A program made the position numbers and the translations under genes. From Spirochaetales bacterium (GTDB lineage Bacteria > Spirochaetota > Spirochaetia > DSM-2461): a stretch of 64,000 nt of DNA. The stretch spans positions 1 through 64,000 of the forward strand of contig JAFGXR010000040.1 of the NCBI GenBank assembly GCA_016936555.1, read 5' to 3'. Numbering within the stretch: the stretch's first letter is position 1; every line of letters begins with the position of its first letter. Under the pieces are notes generated by a model. That model worked only from the letters and a program-made list of their open reading frames with translations, had not been told where the DNA came from and ran no database searches. Shown here one piece after another: positions 54,258 to 61,991 of this stretch.

Positions 54258-55985
54258 ATGGACGCAGTATTACTAATGGTTCTGGTTTTCGCCGGATATA
54301 TTCTCGCCTATAAGGTTTATGGAAAATTCCTGAGTGAGAAAATTTTCAAACTGAGCAGTGAAGCCAGAACTCCGGCAGAGGAACTGGAAGACGGGATGGA
54401 CTATGTTCCTACCAAAAAGGGAATTATTTTCGGTCACCACTTTACTTCAATTGCAGGAACAGGACCTATTGTCGGTCCGGCTATCGGTATCATCTGGGGC
54501 TGGCTCCCCGCTGTTATCTGGGTTCTCCTGGGAACAGTTATCATGGGTGCGGTTCACGATTTCGGAGCTCTTGTACTCTCTCTCAGACATCAGGGAAAAT
54601 CAATTTCTGAAATTACGGGAAACTATATAAACAACAGGACCCGATCGGTCTTTTTTATCGTCGTTTTTCTGGAATTGTGGATTGTCATCGCCATTTTCGG
54701 AATGATCATTGCTGTTATTTTCGCCATGTATCCTCAGTCGGTATTCCCCGTTTGGATGGAAATTCCCATAGCGATTACTCTGGGGTATCTGATCTATAAG
54801 AAAGGTGCAAACGTCAATCTTGTGACTTTCCTGGCTGTTTTTACGATGTATGTGACAGTTGTTCTGGGCCACTTCATCCCCATAACTCTCCCCACCATAG
54901 CCGGAATAGCACCCACAGGAACCTGGACAATCATTCTTCTGATCTATGCCTTCATTGCCTCAACTCTTCCTGTAACGACACTGTTGCAGCCCAGAGACTA
55001 TATCAATGCCTGGCAGCTTCTTGTAGCCATGATACTGCTGGTTGGCGGAGTTCTCTTTTCGGCATTTATCGGCGAACTCCATATTGTGGCTCCGGTCATT
55101 CAGACAAACCCCGAAGGAGCTCCTTCCATGTGGCCCTTCCTGTTCATAACAATCGCCTGCGGAGCCATTTCAGGATTCCACGCCCTTGTTGCTTCGGGAA
55201 CTTCGGCCAAGCAGGTAGCAAAAGAACCTGATGCCGTTGCCGTAGGATACGGCTCAATGATTATGGAAGGTGTTCTGGCAACTCTGGTGATCATAGCTGT
55301 TTCGGCGGGAATCGGGATGGCCTATCAGTCGAAAGATGCCGGTCTTCTTACGGGAATTGATGCCTGGACAACCCATTATTCATCCTGGGCGGCTTCCAAC
55401 GGCCTGGGCTCGAAAGTGACAGCCTTTGTTGTAGGTGGAGCCAATATGATATCCACACTGGGTATACCCAAACACATAGCCATTATTGTAATGGGTGTTT
55501 TTGTGGCCTCTTTTGCCGGCACAACGCTCGATACAGCCACCAGACTGCAGCGCTATGTTACGCAGGAACTGGCAAGCGACTTCAGCCTCGGTTTCTTTAA
55601 AAACAAATATGCCGCAACAGCCTTCGCCGTGGTTACAGCCGCTATTCTGGCTTTCTATAATGGCGCCAACGGAGCCGGAGCTTTAACGCTCTGGCCTCTT
55701 TTCGGTGCCGTAAACCAGACTCTTGCCGGTCTGACCCTGATTGTTGTAACCGTTTACCTGAAATCTAAAGGCGGGTTGAAATATCTTATTTCAGGAATTC
55801 CGGCCGTTTTCATGATGGCCATGACTCTCTGGGCCTTAGTGATTAACGAGATGAATTTCATCTCTGCCTCTAATGTTCTGCTGCTTATAATTAATGCTAT
55901 AGTTATAGTTATTGCTGTTGTAGTAACAGTGGAAGGGATTCTCAAGTTCTTTAAAACAGAGAATAAAGAAACCCAGACGGCCTGA
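54258..55985 (+). CDS. CstA-family transporter (BtsT/pyruvate-type)
   Basis: A 575-aa inner-membrane protein with about 16 helices. CstA-family features are the N-terminal GHHFTSIAGTGPIVGPAIG, GAVHDFGALVLSLRHQGKSISE, LLQPRDYINAWQ and GFHALVASGTSAKQ. Members are proton-driven pyruvate or peptide transporters (BtsT, CstA). It follows directly behind a LytS/LytR pair, as expected if it is their target. AATCGGAGG lies 7 nt before the ATG and a clean terminator follows at 56010. Confidence 0.95.
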   Translation: MDAVLLMVLVFAGYILAYKVYGKFLSEKIFKLSSEARTPAEELEDGMDYVPTKKGIIFGHHFTSIAGTGPIVGPAIGIIWGWLPAVIWVLLGTVIMGAVHDFGALVLSLRHQGKSISEITGNYINNRTRSVFFIVVFLELWIVIAIFGMIIAVIFAMYPQSVFPVWMEIPIAITLGYLIYKKGANVNLVTFLAVFTMYVTVVLGHFIPITLPTIAGIAPTGTWTIILLIYAFIASTLPVTTLLQPRDYINAWQLLVAMILLVGGVLFSAFIGELHIVAPVIQTNPEGAPSMWPFLFITIACGAISGFHALVASGTSAKQVAKEPDAVAVGYGSMIMEGVLATLVIIAVSAGIGMAYQSKDAGLLTGIDAWTTHYSSWAASNGLGSKVTAFVVGGANMISTLGIPKHIAIIVMGVFVASFAGTTLDTATRLQRYVTQELASDFSLGFFKNKYAATAFAVVTAAILAFYNGANGAGALTLWPLFGAVNQTLAGLTLIVVTVYLKSKGGLKYLISGIPAVFMMAMTLWALVINEMNFISASNVLLLIINAIVIVIAVVVTVEGILKFFKTENKETQTA

Positions 55986-56009
55986 TAAGAATCGGTCATT
56001 CAAACACCG

Positions 56010-56040
56010 GGACCGGGCTTAACCGTCCGGTCCTTTTTTT
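56010..56040 (+). terminator. Terminator after the CstA gene
   Basis: GGACCGG pairs with CCGGTCC around a 10-nt loop, followed by seven T. It separates the CstA transcript from the ArsA cassette, whose first ribosome-binding site (GAGG) lies just after the T-run. Confidence 0.9.
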
Positions 56041-56051
56041 AGAGGTTTATT

Positions 56052-56525
56052 TTGAAGATAGATATTAAATCCATTACATTGAAACTTACCGGTATTCTTT
56101 CTCTGATTTTTGCTTTACCGCTGATCTATTTTATTTCAGCAGCGATACTGCACAACCGTGGTATTTTCCTGCCGACCGGTGAATTCAAAGGTATGATAAG
56201 TTTTTTTCTTTTCCTGGTATCTGTTACAACCGGAGCGGCTCTGCCTGTTCTCGTCCGAACCCGATTTCACAGAAAATATCAGTCGGGAATGATAACAAAC
56301 TTTCAGGATTATATAAAAAGAGAAAAGCTGCTGATTTTTTTCAGCGCCTTATCGCTCCTTTCAGCCACTACGGCTTATCTTACAAATTCTGCTCCCCTCT
56401 ACACCTACGGTTCTGTTTTAGCGGCTCTTTATGGAATTTACGGGGTGCTCCCCTTTGAAGCCAGAATTATTAATGACCTGAGAACCTACAAACTACCGGA
56501 AACCGCAAATGTGGAAGAAAAGTAG
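56052..56525 (+). CDS. Membrane protein of unknown function (first gene of the ArsA cassette)
   Basis: A 157-aa protein with four hydrophobic helices (LTGILSLIFALPLIYFISAAI, FFLFLVSVTTGAALPVLV, LLIFFSALSLLSATTAYL, GSVLAALYGIYGVLPF) and a short cytoplasmic tail. I recognise no family. It starts at TTG with GAGG 7 nt upstream. It overlaps the next gene by 17 bp, and that gene is 9 bp from the ArsA-like ATPase gene. This spacing implies one operon and perhaps one complex. Confidence 0.75.
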   Translation: MKIDIKSITLKLTGILSLIFALPLIYFISAAILHNRGIFLPTGEFKGMISFFLFLVSVTTGAALPVLVRTRFHRKYQSGMITNFQDYIKREKLLIFFSALSLLSATTAYLTNSAPLYTYGSVLAALYGIYGVLPFEARIINDLRTYKLPETANVEEK

Positions 56526-56802
56526 TCAAAATCTCATCCGCTTTCTGAAAAATATATGGTCGGACATGAACCAGGTTAACAGGGAAAATGCTGTAAAAAT
56601 AGTTGAATATGAACTGGAAGAACTGGAACATATTTTCACTCTTCTACTTTTCGGATCGTTTACCGGCATGCCTTCCCCACCGGTACATGTTACACTTCAA
56701 CTTCTTCCCTTAATGGAAAAGGAGCTTGAACTGATGTTTACCAAGGTCGCTACAGCTCATGACGCGCTGGCAGAAATTACCGATATTCTCGGTGAAATAT
56801 AG
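56509..56802 (+). CDS. Small helical protein between the membrane protein and the ArsA ATPase
   Basis: A 97-aa protein, almost all helical, with an amphipathic N-terminus (MWKKSSQNLIRFLKNIW) and a hydrophobic centre (HIFTLLLFGSFTGMPSPPVHVTLQLLPLM) that could be a membrane-binding hairpin. It ends in a likely coiled coil (LMFTKVATAHDALAEITDIL). No known family is recognised. It overlaps the upstream membrane-protein gene by 17 bp and could act as an adaptor for the ATPase. Confidence 0.7.
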   Translation: MWKKSSQNLIRFLKNIWSDMNQVNRENAVKIVEYELEELEHIFTLLLFGSFTGMPSPPVHVTLQLLPLMEKELELMFTKVATAHDALAEITDILGEI

Positions 56803-56811
56803 AGGATCAAG

Positions 56812-57717
56812 TTGAAAGTAATTTTTTTTACGGGAAAAGGCGGTGTGGGAAAATCCACAAGTTCCGCTCTTTTTGCCTGCAAACTTGCAGAAAAGGGATA
56901 TAGCGTTTTTCTCAACTCCATAGACCCCGCCCATAATCTTCACGATCTATTCAATACAGGACTCAGTCGTAAGCCGAAGGAAGTCCTTCCCCGGTTGACC
57001 ATCATGGAAACCGACCTTGAATTCTGGGTCAAACGCTACCTGAAAGAAACAGAAAAAGAACTGAAGGAAACCTACAGATACCAGGAAGCCTTCAATCTCC
57101 ATAAATACTTTACCACATTAAAATATTCTCCCGGGCTGGAGGAATATGCGGTTCTTCTGGCTCTTCAGGACAGTATTGAGAAATACAGCTCTATGGATTA
57201 TATTATTTTCGACACACCGCCGACCGCTTTGACTTTAAAGTTTCTCGCCTTGCCATCAGTTTCTCTTCTCTGGCTCCAGGAATTGATCGCCTTCAGAAAG
57301 ATGATATTAAAAAAGAAGAACATCATCACAAAAATACTGGATAGTAAAAACAATAAAGAAAGAGAAAAAGACCACGTTCTGTTACGGATAGAGAAGCTGA
57401 TAGCAACGTATAGCGAACTCAACAGAATATTTACGGATACAAATCAGACCAGTATATTTCTGGTCCTCAATCCGGATAAACTGTCTCTGTCAGAATCAAA
57501 AGATATCCGGGACAGGCTCAAAGATTTAAATATATCCCTTCCCTATGTCATTCTCAACAAGTTGAAAAACAGGAAAGAAATACCCGATCACATGATGAAA
57601 GAATTCCCGGAAAGCACAATATTCACGATCGAAAAGCAGAACGATGAAATAATCGGATTTGACATGTTCAGAAGAATCGATCTTGAACATGAAATCAATA
57701 TTGTGAGAAACAGATAA
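56812..57717 (+). CDS. ArsA/Get3-family ATPase
   Basis: A 301-aa single-domain ATPase of the SIMIBI class. The deviant Walker A FFTGKGGVGKST, SIDPAHNLHDLF and Walker B/switch YIIFDTPPTA are clear. It lacks the second ATPase half of true ArsA and the usual arsenite cysteines, and no ars genes are nearby. That makes a Get3-like or regulatory chaperone role for membrane proteins more likely. It starts at TTG with AGAGG 6 nt upstream. It is the third gene of a cassette with a four-helix membrane protein and a small helical protein. Confidence 0.88.
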   Translation: MKVIFFTGKGGVGKSTSSALFACKLAEKGYSVFLNSIDPAHNLHDLFNTGLSRKPKEVLPRLTIMETDLEFWVKRYLKETEKELKETYRYQEAFNLHKYFTTLKYSPGLEEYAVLLALQDSIEKYSSMDYIIFDTPPTALTLKFLALPSVSLLWLQELIAFRKMILKKKNIITKILDSKNNKEREKDHVLLRIEKLIATYSELNRIFTDTNQTSIFLVLNPDKLSLSESKDIRDRLKDLNISLPYVILNKLKNRKEIPDHMMKEFPESTIFTIEKQNDEIIGFDMFRRIDLEHEINIVRNR

Positions 57718-57738
57718 AAAAAAGAAGCTGGTGCAGAC

Positions 57739-57782
57739 GTTGTAACTACAACTCCACTCTAATCCCCGGCACAAGGCCGGGT
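57739..57782. other. Palindromes between convergent genes
   Basis: Two inverted repeats lie between the ArsA-type gene and the convergent ATPase gene: GTTGTAACTACAAC (57739-57752) and CCCGGC-5 nt-GCCGGG (57765-57781). Neither has a good T-run on the plus strand. On the minus strand a T-run follows after about 45 nt. Role unknown; possibly weak terminators. Confidence 0.4.
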
Positions 57783-57833
57783 ATGGGCTGTATCATGGAC
57801 TTCTGCAACAGCATTCTTATTTTCAGGAACGAT

Positions 57834-58535
57834 CTATTTTCTGGCAATAAGCAGAGTTTTGGAGTCAAGAATAAGAGAGAGATCCTCTTTAATCTCATTT
57901 CCATGATCTTTTACGAGGTTGAGATTCATAATCCCACCTACATTTTTCAGAACCATAATAACAGAAAGGTTTTCTTCACAGCACTTCAGGTTTGAAGGAA
58001 TAGCTCCCTCCTGAACGACTTCGCCTTCATAGGAATCTGTAAACCATACTTCCAGATCCAGTTCCTTTGCGAAAGCTTTTACTTTGGCAATGACATCGCC
58101 ATCGCTGTTTTTAGTAAAGTCATAACCGTCAACGACAATGGCGTCAGTTCCTTTCTGTCCGTTCTCAATCATTGCCTTGACGCTGTTGAGAACCTGATCC
58201 ATAGTAACGCCATCCTGATTGAAGTTCATAATGACTCTGTTTTTCACCAGTTCATCATGCACTTCCATAGCGTTTTCGAGATCTCTTTTCTGAGAGATTT
58301 CTTTGAATATATCTTCATACCAGTCGAGAATATGATCTGTTCTGGAAGAAAAGGATACGTGTATTACGTGTTTGTCCCGCATCAGTTTGTCTGTCGCGAT
58401 GTGGACCAGACAGGCTGTCTTTCCGATTCCCCTCTTGGAGGCGATAACAGCGATGTTTCCCTTTCCGAGACCGCCGTGTGTCGCCTTCTCGAGGATTCGC
58501 AGGGGACTGTTTTTAGTCAGCTCTTCTTTTACCAT
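57834..58535 (-). CDS. RecA/KaiC-fold P-loop ATPase of unknown function, behind fusA
   Basis: A 233-aa cytoplasmic protein with Walker A in IAVIASKRGIGKTACLVHIATDKL near residue 30 and a Walker B-like hydrophobic strand ending in Asp (DAIVVDGYDF). The overall layout resembles RecA/KaiC/DnaB-like ATPases reduced to one domain. I recognise no named family. The start ATG at 58535 has AAGGAG 7 nt upstream; the longer ORF to 58745 runs into fusA. It lies 25 bp behind fusA and is probably cotranscribed with it, suggesting a role tied to translation. Confidence 0.8.
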   Translation of the reverse strand: MVKEELTKNSPLRILEKATHGGLGKGNIAVIASKRGIGKTACLVHIATDKLMRDKHVIHVSFSSRTDHILDWYEDIFKEISQKRDLENAMEVHDELVKNRVIMNFNQDGVTMDQVLNSVKAMIENGQKGTDAIVVDGYDFTKNSDGDVIAKVKAFAKELDLEVWFTDSYEGEVVQEGAIPSNLKCCEENLSVIMVLKNVGGIMNLNLVKDHGNEIKEDLSLILDSKTLLIARK

Positions 58536-58560
58536 TTCTGAACTCCTTGATCGTGAAAGC

Positions 58561-60645
58561 CTATTTGTTTTTGTTCTTTTCCTGGAAAGCTTTAACAAGC
58601 TCTTCGGAAATACCGGTCGGAACCTTGCTGTATTTTGCGAATTCCATGGTAAACTCAGCTTTACCCTGAGTGGAGGAACGCAGAACAGTGGAGTAACCGA
58701 ACATCTCACTGAGAGGTACTTCCGCTTCCACGGTACACATGGCACCCTCTTCAGTAGATCCTATAATTATACCACGACGCTGGTTGATACTTCCAAAGAT
58801 ATTTCCCTGGAATTCAGAAGGACCTTCAACGGAAACTTTCATGATCGGTTCGAGAATAACCGGTTTCGCTTTCATATAGGCTTCTCTGAACGCGGCTCTG
58901 GCAGCGGTCTGGAATGCCTGGTCGGAAGAGTCGACGGCGTGATACTGACCATCGTTGATAACCATTTTTACACCGACGATCGGATGACCGATCAGAGATC
59001 CCTTGTCCAGAGCGGACCGGAAACCTTTATCACAGGAGGGGATATATTCCGTGGGAATGACACCACCCTTGATTTCGCTGACAAACTCGTAATCTTTATC
59101 TTCGAGGGGTTCCATTCTACCGGCGACACGGGCGTACTGACCGGAACCACCAGTCTGCTTCTTGTGGGTGTAATTGAAATCAACAGATCCGGAAATAGCT
59201 TCCCTGTAGGCAACCTGAGGAGCACCGGTTGTTACTTCTGCCCCGTACTCCCTCTTCATTCTCTCGATGTAAACTTCGAGGTGAAGCTCACCCATTCCCT
59301 GGATGATTGTCTGGTTGGACTCATCATCGACATATGTTCTGAAGGTGGGGTCTTCTTTGGTGAATCTGTTGAGAGCTTTTGCCATCTTGTCCGAAGCTTT
59401 CTTGTCTTTGGGCTCGATGGACAGGGAGATAACCGGCTCGGGAACGTACATGGAAGTCATGGAGAGATTCATGCCGTTCTGTACGAAAGTATCTCCGGAA
59501 GCACATTCGATACCGAAGAGCGCAACGATGTCTCCCGATCCCGCTTCCGTAATATCTTCCATGTTGTTGGAGTGCATTCTGACGAGTCTTCCGACTTTGA
59601 ATTTCTTCTTGCTTCTGATGTTGTAGAGCTCGGAACCTTTTTTAACAGAACCCTGATAGATTCTGATATAGGTTAGCTGACCGTACTGACCGTCTTCCAG
59701 CTTGAAAGCGAGAACAACGGGGGGCTTGCTGTCATCGGAAGAGAGAATAACTTCCGCCTCATCGTTATCGAGGTCGAGAGCTTTATTCTCGATATCCATC
59801 GGATTGGGCAGGTAGCTTTCAACAGCATCGAGAAGGGGCTGTACACCTTTGTTCTTGTAAGCCGATCCGAGGAACACAGGGCAGAGCTCCAGATCGAGAG
59901 TACCCTTTCTGACAGCTCTATGGATAACTTCTACGGGGATGTCCCCCTCTTCCATCATCAGCTCCATCAGCTCTTCATCGAACATGGAAAGAGCGTCGAG
60001 CATGATCTCTCTTTTCTCCTGCGCTTCATCCTGGAGATTCGCGGGAATTTCCGCTTTTCTGACCGCGTAGTTCTCATCGCCGTCGAAGTAGAGAGCTTCC
60101 ATGGTGATCAGGTCGACAACTCCTTCGTGGTTGTCTTCAAGACCTATGGGGATCTGCATCATAACGGAATTGAGATTCAGTTTTTCTCTGAGCTGATCGG
60201 CAACTCTGTAAGGGTTCGCACCGGTACGGTCACATTTGTTAACAAAAGCAACACGGGGAACATTGTAGCGCTTAAGCTGCCTGTCTACCGTGATGGACTG
60301 GGACTGCACACCGGCAACGGAACAGAGAACGAGGATAGCACCATCGAGTACGCGGAGAGCTCTTTCAACTTCAATCGTGAAGTCAACGTGTCCCGGAGTG
60401 TCGATGATGTTGATATCGATATTTTTCCACTGGACGTTTGTTGCAGCAGAAGCAATCGTAATACCTCTTTCCTTCTCCAGCTCCATGGAGTCCATTGTCG
60501 CACCGACGCCGTCTTTACCTCTAACTTCATGAATTGCGTGAATTCTATTACAAAAAAACAAAATACGCTCTGTCAGGGTTGTTTTTCCTGAGTCGATGTG
60601 AGCGCTGATACCGATATTACGCATTTGAGCGATATCTTTAGCCAT
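58561..60645 (-). CDS. fusA: Translation elongation factor G (mitochondrial-type EF-G1)
   Basis: A full-length 694-aa EF-G that drives ribosomal translocation. The G-domain motifs are [13 protein letters not shown] (G1), RGITIASAA (switch I), [11 protein letters not shown] (G3) and VNKCDRTG (G4). Domains II-V are intact, with [18 protein letters not shown] and SRGxGxx-type tail regions. The AHIDSGKTT form and the overall pattern resemble mitochondrial EF-G1 and its spirochaete counterpart (spdEFG1) rather than classical bacterial EF-G (AHIDAGKTT). It has its own promoter and a structured leader of about 120 nt. AAGAGG lies about 10 nt before the ATG. Confidence 0.96.
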   Translation of the reverse strand: MAKDIAQMRNIGISAHIDSGKTTLTERILFFCNRIHAIHEVRGKDGVGATMDSMELEKERGITIASAATNVQWKNIDINIIDTPGHVDFTIEVERALRVLDGAILVLCSVAGVQSQSITVDRQLKRYNVPRVAFVNKCDRTGANPYRVADQLREKLNLNSVMMQIPIGLEDNHEGVVDLITMEALYFDGDENYAVRKAEIPANLQDEAQEKREIMLDALSMFDEELMELMMEEGDIPVEVIHRAVRKGTLDLELCPVFLGSAYKNKGVQPLLDAVESYLPNPMDIENKALDLDNDEAEVILSSDDSKPPVVLAFKLEDGQYGQLTYIRIYQGSVKKGSELYNIRSKKKFKVGRLVRMHSNNMEDITEAGSGDIVALFGIECASGDTFVQNGMNLSMTSMYVPEPVISLSIEPKDKKASDKMAKALNRFTKEDPTFRTYVDDESNQTIIQGMGELHLEVYIERMKREYGAEVTTGAPQVAYREAISGSVDFNYTHKKQTGGSGQYARVAGRMEPLEDKDYEFVSEIKGGVIPTEYIPSCDKGFRSALDKGSLIGHPIVGVKMVINDGQYHAVDSSDQAFQTAARAAFREAYMKAKPVILEPIMKVSVEGPSEFQGNIFGSINQRRGIIIGSTEEGAMCTVEAEVPLSEMFGYSTVLRSSTQGKAEFTMEFAKYSKVPTGISEELVKAFQEKNKNK

Positions 60646-60768
60646 ATTATTCGTAACCTCTTACAAAAATTAATGAATAATCTGTGAGGATTATTAACTC
60701 CTGAGGACCGGAACCACCGGTCCGGACATTACTGTGAGCCGGAAAACGGTTCACCTTTGTAATTTCAG
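60646..60768 (-). promoter_or_regulatory. Structured 5' leader of fusA
   Basis: Downstream of the promoter three hairpins stand in tandem on the minus strand: GTGAACCG/CGGCTCAC (60754-60734, one mismatch), GGACCGG/CCGGTCC (60723-60705), and AATAATC/GATTATT (60695-60676). The last ends about 30 nt before the ATG. None has a T-run. The arrangement suggests control of mRNA stability or translation, perhaps by a ribosomal protein or EF-G itself. Confidence 0.55.
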
Positions 60769-60774
60769 CTTGCC

Positions 60775-60803
60775 AGTATATCGAAAGCCTTTTTATTCAT
60801 CAA
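60775..60803 (-). promoter_or_regulatory. Promoter of fusA
   Basis: On the minus strand -35 TTGATG (60803-60798), a 17-bp spacer and -10 TATACT (60780-60775). The predicted start near 60768 gives a leader of about 120 nt before the fusA ATG. Confidence 0.72.
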
Positions 60804-60875
60804 TACCTTCAGAAGGCTAGTTTATAAAATAAGTCCTTGCCATTAAGTGAAATAGACCACATAATGAAAATTCCG

Positions 60876-61271
60876 TTAGAAATCTTTCCTGAGCCTGAAA
60901 GTAGCGGTAAAACGCTCATCAGAGGGATTTTTCCCTTCCAGTACCAGAGTTTTGTGATCCAGAACCAAACGGATCCTGAAAACCTGGTTCGTCCAGCCGC
61001 CTTTCCGGCCCCCCTTATCATTCAGCAATTCGAAAAAGCCGGAATACTCATCTTCCATTTCATCGTAGTAGGCGAAGCCGACCCATCCGTTATTGGAGTC
61101 CAGCTGGATGATATGAGGAGTCACATCCACTATGGACATGACCACATCGGGTACATCCCCGGCTGTCGAAGATGTCTGAAACCAGTCGCCCGGTTCGATC
61201 ATTTCCGCAGAAAGCGAAAGCGCGGGCAGAAATATCAGCGCCATCATTAATATGTATATACCCTTGTTCAT
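60876..61271 (-). CDS. Small secreted protein of unknown function
   Basis: A 131-aa protein with a clear signal peptide (NKGIYILMMALIFLPALSLSAEM) and a beta-rich mature part (DVVMSIVDVTPHIIQLDSNNGWVGFAYYDE, RIRLVLDHKTLVLEG). This looks like a periplasmic or secreted domain with a C-terminal FRLRKDF strand. No family recognised. ATG 61271 has TGGAGG 6 nt upstream; a GTG four codons earlier is less likely. It lies alone upstream of fusA. Confidence 0.78.
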   Translation of the reverse strand: MNKGIYILMMALIFLPALSLSAEMIEPGDWFQTSSTAGDVPDVVMSIVDVTPHIIQLDSNNGWVGFAYYDEMEDEYSGFFELLNDKGGRKGGWTNQVFRIRLVLDHKTLVLEGKNPSDERFTATFRLRKDF

Positions 61272-61374
61272 AGGAACCTCCATCTATTAATTATAGAGAA
61301 AAACATCACTTTTAAAATAGTAATTGAAGAATCGGATAATTAAGGATACAAATGACAAAACGCAGGAGTTATCG

Positions 61375-61977
61375 ATGAATTTAGTATGTCTTGATCTTGA
61401 AGGTGTTCTTGTTCCTGAAATATGGATTAATTTTGCCGAGAAGACCGGTCTGGATGAATTGAAAAAAACGACACGGGATGAACCGGACTACAATGTGCTG
61501 ATGCAAGGGAGAATTGATATTCTCTCCCGGGAGGGCTTCACATTAAAGGATATCCAGGATGTGATCGAAACAATGGATCCCCTTGAGGGAGCCCTGGAAT
61601 TTCTCGACGAGATCCGGTCTTTTACCCAGATCATCATCCTTTCCGATACTTTCGAGGAATTTGCGGCGCCCCTGATGAAAAAGCTCAAATACCCGACGCT
61701 CTTCTGCAATTCTCTGGTTATCGACGGCAAGGGGATGATCCGCGACTTTAAACTGAGAAAGGAAAACGGAAAGAAATTTTCCGTGGAAGGTTTCAGACAC
61801 GCGGGCTGCCGTGTTTTTGCCGCTGGTGATTCCTATAACGACCTGGCTATGATTCAGAGCGCCGACGGCGGAGCCCTTTTCAGAGCGCCGGACCGGATAA
61901 CCGATGATTTTCCTCACCTGAAAAACCACGGAACCTATGAAGGGCTTATGTCCTCCATCCGGGAATTTCATAAATGA
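61375..61977 (+). CDS. thrH: ThrH-like phosphoserine phosphatase / homoserine kinase
   Basis: A 200-aa HAD-family enzyme, the length of Pseudomonas ThrH (205 aa). The HAD motif I is DLEGVLVPE with Glu in place of the usual second Asp, as in ThrH. TTRDEPDYNVLM, motif II SDTFEEF and motif IV GDSYNDLAMI follow. ThrH dephosphorylates phosphoserine and can phosphorylate homoserine. The start ATG at 61375 has GGAG 8 nt upstream; the earlier ATG-type start at 61324 has no support. It is convergent with the hybrid kinase. Confidence 0.93.
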   Translation: MNLVCLDLEGVLVPEIWINFAEKTGLDELKKTTRDEPDYNVLMQGRIDILSREGFTLKDIQDVIETMDPLEGALEFLDEIRSFTQIIILSDTFEEFAAPLMKKLKYPTLFCNSLVIDGKGMIRDFKLRKENGKKFSVEGFRHAGCRVFAAGDSYNDLAMIQSADGGALFRAPDRITDDFPHLKNHGTYEGLMSSIREFHK

Positions 61978-61991
61978 CACAGCGGGACTGA

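Noticed and set aside
57765-57781. CCCGGC/GCCGGG hairpin as terminator of the ArsA gene
   Set aside because: No T-run follows on the plus strand; kept only as an unassigned palindrome.
58372-59676. 434-aa plus-strand open frame
   Set aside because: Antisense to fusA and the ATPase gene; no motif.
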